A model generated the notes under the pieces. That model had not been told where the DNA came from. It ran no database searches and was given only the letters and a program-made list of their open reading frames with translations. A stretch of 64,000 bases of DNA from Thioclava atlantica (GTDB taxonomy: Bacteria > Pseudomonadota > Alphaproteobacteria > Rhodobacterales > Rhodobacteraceae), in contig NZ_AQRC01000006.1 in assembly GCF_000737065.1 (NCBI RefSeq), forward strand, positions 62,001 to 126,000. Direction: 5' to 3'. A program made the position numbers and the translations under genes. Below, one piece after another: positions 8,588-17,326 of the stretch; positions within the stretch are counted from its first letter, which is position 1; every line of letters begins with the position of its first letter.

Positions 8588-9182
8588 TGGGCTCCTCCCA
8601 TCCCAGCAGGTCGAGATGCGCGCGCGTGGGCAGGAAATCGAAACAGGCCTGGGCCAGATCCATGCGGCCTTCGCGCTTGAGGCGGATCACCAGCTCGGCC
8701 TTGATCTTGTGAAGGTAGAGCACGTCCGAAGCCGCATATTCCATCTGCGCGTCGGTCAGCTCCGCCGCGCCCCAGTCCGAGCTTTGCTGCTGCTTCGAGA
8801 TATCGACGCCCGCGAGTTCCTGCACGAGCACCTTCAGCCCGTGACGGTCGGTGAAGGTCCGCACCATCTTCGATGCGATCTTGGTACAGAAGACCGGCCG
8901 GGTGAGAACGCCGAACGCGTTATAGAGCGCGGCGATATCGAACCGGGCGAAGTGAAAGAGCTTCTCGGTATTGCGGTCCTCGAGCAGCGCGCATAGCCGC
9001 GGCGCCTCGGTCTGGCCCTTCTCGATCTTGACCAGATGCGCATCGCCGTCGCCCGCGGAAAGCTGCACGAGGCAGAGCCGGTCGCGGCGCGGGTCGAGCC
9101 CCATGGTTTCGGTATCGATGGCCACGACGGGCCCGAGATCGAGCCCCTCGGGCAGATCGTTGTGATGCAGGTGGATCGCCAC
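8568..9182 (-). CDS. rnd: Ribonuclease D, short form
   Basis: A 204-residue 3'-5' exoribonuclease of the DEDDy type. IDTETMG near residue 22 carries the first two acidic residues, and the YAASDVLYL segment near 150 the last Asp and Tyr. It lacks the C-terminal HRDC domains of Escherichia coli RNase D (375 residues), as do most alphaproteobacterial homologues. I chose the GTG at 9182 because AGGAAGGAC precedes it at good spacing; the reading frame is open upstream to 9332, but those extra 50 residues look like non-coding translation. It probably trims tRNA and other RNA ends and is the first gene of the kdsD-lpt run. Confidence 0.9.
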   Translation of the reverse strand: MAIHLHHNDLPEGLDLGPVVAIDTETMGLDPRRDRLCLVQLSAGDGDAHLVKIEKGQTEAPRLCALLEDRNTEKLFHFARFDIAALYNAFGVLTRPVFCTKIASKMVRTFTDRHGLKVLVQELAGVDISKQQQSSDWGAAELTDAQMEYAASDVLYLHKIKAELVIRLKREGRMDLAQACFDFLPTRAHLDLLGWEEPNDIFHH

Positions 9183-9328
9183 GGCTTGTCCTTCCTCGTC
9201 TTTCTGCCGGGGCATATAAGCGCTTTGATGCCCGGTTGCCAACGCGCGAAGCCCCGCATCGGCGCGCAATCCGCTCTGCCGATGCGCGATCTTCCGCACG
9301 CGCCCGCAAACCCGCCCGCAATCGGCGC

Positions 9329-10666
9329 TCAATGCGGGACGAACCGCGCCTCGAACCCGTCCGCGCGCCCGGGCGCCGGTGAATAGAGGCGCAGATCCGC
9401 CCCCGCCCGCTCGGCCACGACATGGACGATCGCGAGCCCCAGCCCGGTGCCGTCCCCCGCCCCGTCGCCGCGTGCGAAACGGTTCGAGAGCCGCGCCAGG
9501 TCCGCCTCCTCCACGACCTTGCCCTCGTTGCGCACGCTCAGGCTGCCAGTCGGAGCGAGGCTCACCTCGACCGGCCGGCCTTTCGCGCCGTGGCGCAGCG
9601 CGTTCTCGATCAGGTTGCGCGCGAGGATGCCGAAAGCGTCGGGATCGAGATCGGACATCACCGGCGCATCGGGCAGATCGAGCGAAACCGGGGCCGGGGC
9701 CCCTGCGCGGGTGAAATCCTCGACCACCACGCGCAGCACCATGCGCAGATCGCTCTCGCGGTCGAGCCGCAGCCGCGAGCCCTCGGCGCGTGCGAGTTGC
9801 ATCAGCTTCTCGGACAGCGCGTTGAGCCGCTTGAGCGTCGCCTCGATCTCGTCCGCCCGCGCCGCCGCCGCCGGATCCGAGGTCTCGGCGCGCAGTCTCT
9901 GCGCCTGCGCGATCGCGCCCGCGACCGGCGTGCGCATCTCATGCGCGGCATTCGAGGCGAAGGCGCGCTCGGCATCGAAAGCGGCGCCCAGCCGTTCCAT
10001 CAGCCCGTCGATCCCCACCACGATCGGAACCAGTTCCCGCACCACCCCCTCGCTCGGAAGCGGATCGAGCCGGGTCGGCCCGCGCGCCTCGAGCTCCGCG
10101 CCCAGCCGGGCCACCGGCGCGAGCGAACGCCGCACCGCGAACAGGATCGCCGCCAGCGCGATCGGGATCACCAGCACCAGCGGCAGCGAAAGCCCCATCA
10201 GCATTTCGCGCGCGACGGCGTGCCGGTGCGACAGTGGCTCGCCCACCGTGATCGAGAAATCGCCACGCGGGGAACTCACCGTGTAGAAGCGGTGATCGGA
10301 GACCGTGGCGAACCCGTTCTTCGGCGCATCGGGGAACGGCATCGCGGCCGCCCCCGACGAGCGCAGAAAGACCTCGTCGTAGCGATTGCGCAGCACGAAG
10401 GCGAGCGCGTCATTGCCTTCGCGCAGGCGGCTCAGGTCGATCGCGTCATGGCTCTGGTCGGCATCATGCGTGCCGTCGTCGTCTCGCCTCTCATGGATGA
10501 TGATCGGCAGGATACGCTCGGCTGTCGCGCGCATCTCGCGGTCGAAGACCTGCCCCATCTCGCCCGAAAGGAGGCGCGCGGTGATCCCCGCGGCGAGGAG
10601 CCACAGGATGGTGACGGCCGCGCCCGCGGCGAGCGCGACGCGCCAGGTCAGCGAGCGCACCTTCAT
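9329..10666 (-). CDS. Two-component sensor histidine kinase, QseC/TctE-like
   Basis: A 445-residue inner-membrane kinase. A first transmembrane helix at about 10-32, a periplasmic domain of about 125 residues and a second helix at about 158-178 are followed by a HAMP-like segment, the H-box NAAHEMRTPV (His 242), the N-box NLIENALRHG (351-360) and the G-box GDGTGLGLAI (404-413). The periplasmic part has a cluster of Asp/His residues (about 58-75) that might bind a metal, which is an inference. The ATG overlaps the TGA of the response regulator gene (ATGA), so the pair is translationally coupled. It is transcribed away from the DUF2271-PepSY-ApbE operon, a plausible target. Confidence 0.9.
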   Translation of the reverse strand: MKVRSLTWRVALAAGAAVTILWLLAAGITARLLSGEMGQVFDREMRATAERILPIIIHERRDDDGTHDADQSHDAIDLSRLREGNDALAFVLRNRYDEVFLRSSGAAAMPFPDAPKNGFATVSDHRFYTVSSPRGDFSITVGEPLSHRHAVAREMLMGLSLPLVLVIPIALAAILFAVRRSLAPVARLGAELEARGPTRLDPLPSEGVVRELVPIVVGIDGLMERLGAAFDAERAFASNAAHEMRTPVAGAIAQAQRLRAETSDPAAAARADEIEATLKRLNALSEKLMQLARAEGSRLRLDRESDLRMVLRVVVEDFTRAGAPAPVSLDLPDAPVMSDLDPDAFGILARNLIENALRHGAKGRPVEVSLAPTGSLSVRNEGKVVEEADLARLSNRFARGDGAGDGTGLGLAIVHVVAERAGADLRLYSPAPGRADGFEARFVPH

Positions 10667-11307
10667 CGCGCCCCCAGCCGATAGCCCAGACCGCGCTCGG
10701 TCACGATCACGTCGCGCCCGAGTTTCTTGCGCAGATGGCTGACATGGACCTCGATCGTGTTCGAGCCCACGCAATCGTCGTAGGAATAGAGCACCTCCTC
10801 GAGCTGCGGCTTGCTCAGGAGCTGGTTCGGCCGCTGAACGAAGGCTTCGAACAACGCCCATTCCCGCCCGGTGAGCGCGACCTTGCGACCGTCGCGCAGC
10901 ACCGACCGCGCGGCGAGGTCGATCTCGAGCCCGCCCAGCGTGATGAGCGGGTTCGGATTGCCGGCATAGCGCCGCGCGACCGAACCGATCCGGGCCGAGA
11001 GCTCGGCCAGATCGAAGGGTTTCACGAGGTAGTCATCGGCCCCCGCATTGAGGCCCGAGATCCGGTCAGAGACCTGATCGAGCGCGGTGAGGATGATGAC
11101 CGGGGTGACATCGCCGCGATTGCGCAGCTCCTTCAGGAAGGGCAGCCCCCGCCCGTCGAGCAGCACGAGATCGTAGCCCGAGCTGCGAAAGGCCGCATCG
11201 GCCTCGTCGAGCCGTGTCGCCCAGTCGAGCCCGTGGCCATCGGCCCGGATCTGGTCAGCCACGGCCGAGCCCAGCACCGTGTCATCCTCGATCAGCAGAA
11301 TTCGCAT
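10663..11307 (-). CDS. OmpR-family response regulator with shortened receiver loop
   Basis: A 214-residue regulator: a receiver domain (1-115) and a winged-helix DNA-binding domain (about 125-214; ends in ERGLGYRLGAR). The start at 11307 gives the typical MRILLIEDD opening. Asp 51 in LVLLDGRGLP is the expected phosphoacceptor and LVKPFD supplies the conserved Lys. The loop after the Asp is about five residues shorter than in relatives, which read roughly LLD-x-x-LPDGRG (see findings). It partners with the kinase encoded downstream, with which it overlaps, and is divergent from the flavin-module operon; the 172-base intergenic region probably holds both promoters. Confidence 0.9.
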   Translation of the reverse strand: MRILLIEDDTVLGSAVADQIRADGHGLDWATRLDEADAAFRSSGYDLVLLDGRGLPFLKELRNRGDVTPVIILTALDQVSDRISGLNAGADDYLVKPFDLAELSARIGSVARRYAGNPNPLITLGGLEIDLAARSVLRDGRKVALTGREWALFEAFVQRPNQLLSKPQLEEVLYSYDDCVGSNTIEVHVSHLRKKLGRDVIVTERGLGYRLGAR

Positions 11308-11479
11308 CGCATCCCCTCGGCCCTCGCGCCGGCCGCCCGTCATGCTGCCACTTATAGCGCCGAACCTTAAGCCGCGCTGAAGCACAAGGCGAGAGCGCTT
11401 CAGGACACCTTCAGACGCACGCGCGAGAAGGGCTGCAATCGGAGATGTTCCGAACCGAGCAGAAAGAAGGATGCGACTC

Positions 11480-11950
11480 ATGAAGAAGTTGATGGCCACC
11501 CTTGGCGTGACCACTGCGCTCACCCTGCCGGCGCTGGCGTCGGCGCAGACCGTGACCCTTCATACCCAGATGCGCAACTACTGGGGCAACCCCGCCTATC
11601 TCGCCTATTACCTGACCGATCCTCAGGGCCGTTACGTGCGCACGCTCTGGCTGGCCTATGGCGAGCGCCGCTACTGGCCGCACCTGATCGACTGGTATCG
11701 CGCGACGGGCGGGTCGCCCTCCGCGGTCGCGGGCGTGACCGGCGCCTCGGTCGGCTCGGGTCGCTCGCTCAACGTGTCGGTCGATCTCAAGCAGTCGCTG
11801 ATCGACGCGGGCTATCAGATCCGGATCGACGCCGCGGTCGAAGGCATGCCCGAAAGCCCCAATGACGTGATCGTCCCGCTCAGCAGCAAGAATGCGGGCA
11901 AACCCGTCGCGGGGCGCGGCTATATCCAGTCCTTCAGCTTCAGCATGTGA
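11480..11950 (+). CDS. DUF2271 exported protein, candidate flavinylated electron carrier
   Basis: A 156-residue protein with a clear signal peptide (MKKLMATLGVTTALTLPALA, cleavage near ASA-QT) and a DUF2271-type domain, recognisable by its Trp/Tyr-rich WLAYGERRYWPHL region. The ATG at 11480 has AAGG at better spacing than the one at 11471. It contains TGAS at residues 87-90, which resembles the S/T-G-A-T/S core where ApbE attaches FMN. It is 8 bases upstream of a PepSY-flavoreductase gene and one gene from apbE, so it probably accepts electrons in the periplasm from the membrane reductase. The final acceptor is unknown. Confidence 0.75.
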   Translation: MKKLMATLGVTTALTLPALASAQTVTLHTQMRNYWGNPAYLAYYLTDPQGRYVRTLWLAYGERRYWPHLIDWYRATGGSPSAVAGVTGASVGSGRSLNVSVDLKQSLIDAGYQIRIDAAVEGMPESPNDVIVPLSSKNAGKPVAGRGYIQSFSFSM

Positions 11951-11958
11951 GGTGAGCC

Positions 11959-14148
11959 ATGCTGCGTGCGCTGCATCGCTGGGCGGGGCTTGCCGCCGCC
12001 ATCGTCCTGATCGTCGTCTCCCTGACGGGCGTCGCGCTCTCGGTCTTCCCCGCGCTTGAAGGGTCGGGCGGCGGCGCGCCGAGCGATCTCGCGACGCTGG
12101 TAAGCCATGCCGAGACCGCGATGCCCGGCCTGAGCCAGATCGAGCGCAAGCCGGGCGGCCAGGTGATCGCCACCGCCTTCGGTCCGAACGGCTTCCAGCG
12201 CTCGCGCCTCGATCCGGCGACCGGCGCGGTGATCGGGCCCTATGCTCCGTCGCGGATCGAGACCTGGCTGGTCAATCTTCACCGGGCGCTGTTTCTTGAC
12301 AATCCGGGCCGCCTGATCGTGCTCGCCGCGGCGGTAGCGATGGCGCTCCTGATCTTTTCCGGCTACGCGGTCGCCGCGCGGCGCATGGGCGGCTGGCGCG
12401 CGCTTTTCGGCACGGTGCGCAACCGCTCCGCCAATGCCTGGCATCTGCGGATCGCGCGGGTCGCGGGGATCGGGCTCATCGTCTCGGTCCTGACCGGACT
12501 GACGATGGGCGCGGCCACCTTCAACCTCGTTCCGGTCACCGACCCGATGCCCGCCTTTCCCGCGCAGGTCGCCTCCGGAACACCCCTGCCGCCCGCCACG
12601 ATCCCGAGCCTGCGCACCATTCCGACGAGCGATCTCGTGAAGATCTCGCTGCCGCGGCAGGGCGATCCGAACGGGCTCTACCAGATCGAGACGCAGGCCG
12701 GAGCCGGCTATATCGACCCTGTTTCGGGCCAACTCGAGGGTTGGGCCCCGCGCGGGACGCTGTCGAAGATCATGGGCTGGGTGCGGATGATCCATACCGG
12801 ACAAGGCGCGGCCTGGCTGGGCCTACTCCTCGGTCTGTGCGCTCTGGCCGTTCCGGTCCTGAGCGGCACCGGGCTCGTCGCCTGGCTCAAGGGACGCAGC
12901 TCGCGCCAGAAGGGCAGCGCCTCTGCCCGCGACGCCGAGATCATCCTCCTCGTGGGCTCCGAAAGCGGCACCACCTGGCGCTTTGCCGAGGCCGCGGCGC
13001 GGGCGCTGCGGATGGCGGGCAAGAGCGTCCATCTGGGCGAGATGCACAATTTCGACCCGAGCCGCTACCTTGCGGCCGAGGCGATCCTGCTCTTCGCGGC
13101 GACCTCCGGCGATGGCGATGCGCCCGAGGATGCGCGCGGCTTCCTCGGCCGGCTCAGGGCATTGCCGCGCCCGCCCAGCGCGCCGCTCGGGCTTCTGGGG
13201 TTCGGGGACAGCTCCTATCCGAACTATTGCGGTTTCGCGGCGAAGATCGTCGATGCGGCGCGGGACCTGCGCTGGAAGATGCTGCTCACTCCCGGCGGCG
13301 TGGACCGCCAGTCGGAACGCGATGCCGCCGACTGGGTGAAGGCGATGGGCCATGCGCTCGGGCTCGAACTGCATTTCGCGCTCGCCCCGCCCCGGACCCG
13401 GACGCTGAGGCTGATCTCGCGGCGCGATTACGGAACGGACATGCAGGCGCCGACCTCGATCCTGCGCTTCGCGCTGCCGCGCCGGTCGCTGGCCGACCGG
13501 CTGCGCGGGCGGGGTTTCGCGGGCTTCCAGGCAGGCGACCTGCTGATGATCCATCCCGATGGCGCGGGCAGCAGGCCCCGTTCCTATTCGCTCGCAAGTT
13601 CGGCGCGCGACGGTTTCGTCGAGATCTGCGTGCGCTCGCAGCCGGGCGGGTTGGTCTCGCCCTGGCTGACTTCGCTGGAACCGGGGGCGCAGGTCCGGGC
13701 CTCGCTCGCGCCCAATCCGCGCTTTCGCGTCGCCTCGGATGACGCGCCGCTCATCCTGATCGGGGCGGGGGCCGGCGTCGGCGCGCTCGCGGGCTTCGTG
13801 CGCGGCAATCGCCGCAAGCGCGACGTGCATCTCTATATGGGTTTTCGCGCCCGCGAGAGAGAGATGCCCTATCACGACGACCTCGCCCGGTGGCAATCGG
13901 AGGGCAAGCTCACCCGCCTGATGACCGCCAGTTCGCGCAGCCGTCCGGGCCGCTATGTGCAGCATCTCCTGATCGAGGATGCCGAACAGGTCGCCCATCT
14001 GATCGCGCAGGGCGCTCGGGTGATGATCTGCGGCGGGCGCGACATGGCGCATGGCGTGGGCCATGCGCTGGCCGAGGCGCTGGCCCCGCTCGGGCTGGAC
14101 CCCAACCAATTGCGGCAGGAGGGACGCTATGTCGAGGATGTCTTCTGA
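11959..14148 (+). CDS. PepSY-TM / flavodoxin / FAD-NAD(P)H reductase fusion protein
   Basis: A 729-residue inner-membrane flavoprotein. The N-terminal 310 residues form a PepSY-TM region with about four membrane helices (near 10-30, 113-135, 168-190 and 280-305). A flavodoxin-like FMN domain follows (about 328-465; LVGSESGTT loop), then an FAD domain with RPRSYSLASS (near 538) and an NAD(P)H domain with ILIGAGAGVG (near 598). This architecture, like a sulfite-reductase flavoprotein joined to a membrane domain, should move electrons from cytosolic NAD(P)H across the membrane. Its neighbours, DUF2271 and ApbE, supply a likely flavin-bearing acceptor and the flavin-attaching enzyme. Its end overlaps the apbE start by 20 bases. 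Confidence 0.85.
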   Translation: MLRALHRWAGLAAAIVLIVVSLTGVALSVFPALEGSGGGAPSDLATLVSHAETAMPGLSQIERKPGGQVIATAFGPNGFQRSRLDPATGAVIGPYAPSRIETWLVNLHRALFLDNPGRLIVLAAAVAMALLIFSGYAVAARRMGGWRALFGTVRNRSANAWHLRIARVAGIGLIVSVLTGLTMGAATFNLVPVTDPMPAFPAQVASGTPLPPATIPSLRTIPTSDLVKISLPRQGDPNGLYQIETQAGAGYIDPVSGQLEGWAPRGTLSKIMGWVRMIHTGQGAAWLGLLLGLCALAVPVLSGTGLVAWLKGRSSRQKGSASARDAEIILLVGSESGTTWRFAEAAARALRMAGKSVHLGEMHNFDPSRYLAAEAILLFAATSGDGDAPEDARGFLGRLRALPRPPSAPLGLLGFGDSSYPNYCGFAAKIVDAARDLRWKMLLTPGGVDRQSERDAADWVKAMGHALGLELHFALAPPRTRTLRLISRRDYGTDMQAPTSILRFALPRRSLADRLRGRGFAGFQAGDLLMIHPDGAGSRPRSYSLASSARDGFVEICVRSQPGGLVSPWLTSLEPGAQVRASLAPNPRFRVASDDAPLILIGAGAGVGALAGFVRGNRRKRDVHLYMGFRAREREMPYHDDLARWQSEGKLTRLMTASSRSRPGRYVQHLLIEDAEQVAHLIAQGARVMICGGRDMAHGVGHALAEALAPLGLDPNQLRQEGRYVEDVF

Positions 14149-15103
14149 ATTCGGCCTGATCCGGCACACGCTCAGCGGGCCGGTGATGGGCACCCGCTGG
14201 CAGGCTCTGTTTCACCTGCCCGAAGGGATTTCGGCCGAGCCCGTGCGCGCTGCGATGGAGGTCGCGGTGCGCCGGGTCGACGCCCAGATGTCGGCCTGGA
14301 TCGAGACGTCCGATCTCAACCGTTTCAACCGCACCGCGCCCGGCATCTGGGTCGACCTGCCGCCCGAGATGATGGCGGTGCTCGATCTGGGGCTGACGGT
14401 CGGACGTCTCTCTCGCGGCGCTTTCGACATCGCCCTGGGTTCCGTCACCCGTGCCTGGGGCTTCGGACCGGACCCCGCCGACGGCTCGGCGATCCGTGAC
14501 GAGATCACGGGCGGGCGGCGCCCACCTGGACATGAACTGGTCGAGCTAGATCTGCCCAACGGACGCGCCCGCGCCCATGCACCCCTTGCCCTCGATCTCA
14601 ACGGGATCGCGAAAGGCTTTGGCGCCGACCGGCTCGCCGAGGCGGCCCGGATGCAGGGTATCTCGGCCGGTGTCTTCGGAATCGACGGCGAGTTGCGGGT
14701 TCTCGGAAGCCGCCCCGACGGGCGCGGTTGGCCGATCGTGCTGGAAAAACCCGATTACGAGATCCGCGACGGGTTGAAACTGATCGAGCTGGAAGCGGCC
14801 GCGATCGCCACCTCGGGCGATTACCGCCACTGGGTCGATCTTGGGGAGACCCGCCTGCCGCATACGATGGACCCGGCCCGGCGCGCACCGCTGCCCGAAG
14901 GCCCCGCTTCCGTCACCGTGATCGCAAATGCCTGCGCCGCCGCCGATGCCTGGGCCACGGCCTTCACCGTGCTGGGGGAGCGCGCGGGCGGCGAGATCGC
15001 GCGGGATCTCGGGCTCGAGGTTCTGTTCCTGCGCCGGGATGGCTTGGGCGGGTTCACCGAAACCTTCATCGAAGGCCGCAAGACCCCGGTTCGGCGGCAC
15101 TGA
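14129..15103 (+). CDS. apbE: FAD:protein FMN transferase
   Basis: A 324-residue ApbE-family enzyme that transfers FMN from FAD to a Ser/Thr of an extracytoplasmic protein. DLNGIAKGFGADRL near residue 155, HTMDPAR near 250 and the ATAFTVLG segment near 280 are typical. The ATG at 14129 follows AGGAGGG at 5-base spacing. The start is MSRMSSEF rather than a convincing signal peptide or lipobox, so its export is uncertain from sequence; other ApbE proteins work in the periplasm. It is third in the operon with DUF2271 and the PepSY reductase, which suggests it flavinylates one of them. Confidence 0.88.
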   Translation: MSRMSSEFGLIRHTLSGPVMGTRWQALFHLPEGISAEPVRAAMEVAVRRVDAQMSAWIETSDLNRFNRTAPGIWVDLPPEMMAVLDLGLTVGRLSRGAFDIALGSVTRAWGFGPDPADGSAIRDEITGGRRPPGHELVELDLPNGRARAHAPLALDLNGIAKGFGADRLAEAARMQGISAGVFGIDGELRVLGSRPDGRGWPIVLEKPDYEIRDGLKLIELEAAAIATSGDYRHWVDLGETRLPHTMDPARRAPLPEGPASVTVIANACAAADAWATAFTVLGERAGGEIARDLGLEVLFLRRDGLGGFTETFIEGRKTPVRRH

Positions 15104-15166
15104 CCCAAAGGCCTGACATCGCAAGGCCAGAAAAGCTCCGCGCCTCGCACCCCTCATGAAGAGACG

Positions 15167-15192
15167 GAACCGAACCGGGATCGCATCGGTTC
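15167..15192. repeat. Inverted repeat upstream of the FAD/NAD(P)-binding protein gene
   Basis: GAACCGA (15167-15173) and TCGGTTC (15186-15192), 12 bases apart, lie between the apbE stop and the GTG of the next gene. It may be a weak hairpin ending the apbE operon or an operator of the downstream gene. Confidence 0.35.
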
Positions 15193-15210
15193 AAGTGTTC
15201 GGGAGGGAAT

Positions 15211-16914
15211 GTGAGGTATCGGACCTCCGGACCTCCGCTCGATGAACTTGAGGACATCCGCATGGGCAAAGCTGGGATGCGTGCCAGGCAGGGCGAGCCC
15301 GTCGGGCATGTCGGTGGCGCGCCACCGGTGCGGCGAGGGAATGCTCCGCTTGCGACAGTGGCCTTGATCGGGGGCGGGCCGACGGCAATCTACGCGCTGC
15401 GCCATCTGCTCGATGCACCCTTCCCTCTCGATATCCATGTCTTCGAGCGGGACCGCGAAGTCGGTCCCGGCATGCCCTATCGCGAAGAGATCAACACCAG
15501 TGAGATGCTCTCCAATATCGGAAGCCGCGAGATCCCGCCGGTGTTGCAGACATTGGTGGAGTTCCTGTCGGACTGCGACACCCAGACCCTAAGCGAATTC
15601 GGCCTTTCGGAGGAGGAAATCGGCCCCGAAACCTTCTTTCCCCGTCTCGTCCTGGGCCGCTACTTCACCGCTCAGCTCGCGGCGCTCGTCGCGCGGGCGC
15701 GCAGGCTCGGGCACCGTGTCGAGGTCCGTTCGCGCTACACGGTGAGGGATATCGTGCCAGGCCCCGAGGGAACGGAGGTCTCGTGGCAATCTCCCTCCGG
15801 GGATGGCACGGCGCGCTATGACCATGTCGTCGTGGCGACCGGGCATCAATGGGCGGACAGGGTCCACAGCTCGGGCGTGACCCTTCACGCGCCCTGGCCC
15901 GCCAAAGCGCTCAGACGGTTCATCGGGTGCAAGGTCGGGATATTGGGAAGCTCCCTGACTGCGATCGACACGGTTCTGGCCCTGGCCGTGTTCCACGGGA
16001 CCTTCGTCGAGGACGGCGAGGATGTGCGCTGGGACCCGGCCCCGTCCGCCGAGGCGTTCCGGGCGGTAATGATGTCGCGGCGGGGCCTGTTGCCGGATGC
16101 AGACTGGTATTACGAATTGCCGCTTCCGGGTCTCCCGAGCTTTGATGAAGACGCGGTCTCCAGGGAAATCGCGCGCGGTCCGAAGAACCTCCTGGCGCGC
16201 TGCCACCGGATCCTTGCGAGCGACATCGCGGCACTCGACCCGGACTACGCCCAGCGAACCTCTCCCGAGAAACTGGACGGGTTCGCCGACCGGCATTTCG
16301 CGGAGCGGATGAAGGGAGATCCCTGGGAGGTTGCCCGCTCCCTCGTGGAAATCGCATCGGTTCAGCGTGAGGCGCGCACCGCCGACCCCTGGCGCCCGGC
16401 GCTGCTGAAGGCGCATGAGATCTATGAGCGGATCATCCCGCATCTGAGCGCGCAGGAGCGGGAGATCTTCTCGCGGGAGCTGAAACCGGTCTTTGCCGAC
16501 ATCTATGCCTCGGTCCCGCACAGGTCCATTCGCCGCATGCTCGCCCTGCATGAGGCAGGGGTTCTGGAGCTGACGCGGCTCGGCTCCGACTACACGATCA
16601 ACCCGCGCGGCGCCGGCGTCCTCGTCGAGGGCGCTTCGGGGGCGCTTTTCGTCGACGCTCTCATCGATGCGCGCGGGCAAAGAGCCGCGGACCTCTCCGG
16701 CCTGAAGTTCCCGACCCTCGCGGCAATGGGAGAATTCGACCCGTCGACCCTCTCCATCCGCGTCCCGGAAGGGTGCCGGGGAACGATCACATGCGTCGCG
16801 ATCCCGGTGCTTCTTCCCAGCAATCCGTTCGTGCAGGGACTGGAGCGGGCACGCGATCTGGGCCGATTGGCAGCGGAGCGGATCATCGGCGAAGAACGCG
16901 ATGCCGTGTCCTGA
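15211..16914 (+). CDS. FAD/NAD(P)-binding protein of the NAD_binding_9 type
   Basis: A 567-residue protein beginning at GTG, with GGGAGGG immediately upstream. A dinucleotide-binding motif ALIGGGPTAIYALRH occurs near residues 50-64, followed by an acidic strand end (VFERD) and a conserved PGMPY segment, as in the family of large FAD-dependent proteins related to HpaD/YdhS-like adenylate-FAD oxidoreductases. The substrate is unknown; no metabolic partner is adjacent. A second glycine-rich motif (VGILGSSLTAID, near 240) suggests binding of NAD(P) as well. The first 45 residues look poorly conserved, so a later start is possible. Confidence 0.65.
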   Translation: MRYRTSGPPLDELEDIRMGKAGMRARQGEPVGHVGGAPPVRRGNAPLATVALIGGGPTAIYALRHLLDAPFPLDIHVFERDREVGPGMPYREEINTSEMLSNIGSREIPPVLQTLVEFLSDCDTQTLSEFGLSEEEIGPETFFPRLVLGRYFTAQLAALVARARRLGHRVEVRSRYTVRDIVPGPEGTEVSWQSPSGDGTARYDHVVVATGHQWADRVHSSGVTLHAPWPAKALRRFIGCKVGILGSSLTAIDTVLALAVFHGTFVEDGEDVRWDPAPSAEAFRAVMMSRRGLLPDADWYYELPLPGLPSFDEDAVSREIARGPKNLLARCHRILASDIAALDPDYAQRTSPEKLDGFADRHFAERMKGDPWEVARSLVEIASVQREARTADPWRPALLKAHEIYERIIPHLSAQEREIFSRELKPVFADIYASVPHRSIRRMLALHEAGVLELTRLGSDYTINPRGAGVLVEGASGALFVDALIDARGQRAADLSGLKFPTLAAMGEFDPSTLSIRVPEGCRGTITCVAIPVLLPSNPFVQGLERARDLGRLAAERIIGEERDAVS

Positions 16915-17036
16915 CCCCGGCGGGCGCGACACGTCGCCACCGGTGCCGCATTTTGTCGCGGGGCCGCCCGCCTCATGGCGACCCGGTGCTGCGATCGAAT
17001 GACGACTGTTTAGCGCAGTTCGGAGCCAGGAAAGAG

Positions 17037-17070
17037 AAAAGCCCGGAAAACCGAAGTTTTCCGAGCTTTT
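17037..17070 (-). terminator. Terminator of tRNA-Leu(CAG)
   Basis: A long inverted repeat (AAAAGCcCGGAAAAC / GTTTTCCGaGCTTTT, one mismatch) lies just beyond the tRNA 3' end on the minus strand and is followed by a T-rich tract. The A/T-flanked stem could also work for the plus strand. Confidence 0.8.
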
Positions 17071-17080
17071 CGCTGGTATT

Positions 17081-17165
17081 TGGTGCCCAGGAGAGGACTC
17101 GAACCTCCACGCCTTGCGGCACACGGACCTGAACCGTGCGCGTCTACCAATTCCGCCACCTGGGC
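17081..17165 (-). tRNA. tRNA-Leu, anticodon CAG
   Basis: Read on the minus strand, the 7-bp acceptor stem GCCCAGG pairs with CCTGGGC. The D arm contains the GGTAGACG segment, the anticodon arm is CACGG-TTCAGGT-CCGTG (anticodon CAG, codon CUG), a long variable arm (TGCCGCAAGGCG) marks a class II tRNA, and the T loop is TTCGAGT. The CCA end is encoded. Length is 85 bases including CCA. A terminator follows. Confidence 0.97.
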
Positions 17166-17326
17166 AGGTGTCGTGGAGCGCGATTTACAGAGGCGTGCAA
17201 TAACTGTCAACGGGGATTGGCGCGAATTTTTACCAGCCCCCCCGTTCACGGGTCTTTGCCCTTGTTCCAGCAGGGTCTTGGGAGTAATCAAGAGGCGAAA
17301 AATCTCGGAAGGAAAGGCCTCTGCCC

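Noticed and set aside
9183-9332. Longer N-terminus for rnd, starting at 9332
   Set aside because: The additional 50 residues are not like a protein domain, and the GTG at 9182 has a proper ribosome binding site.
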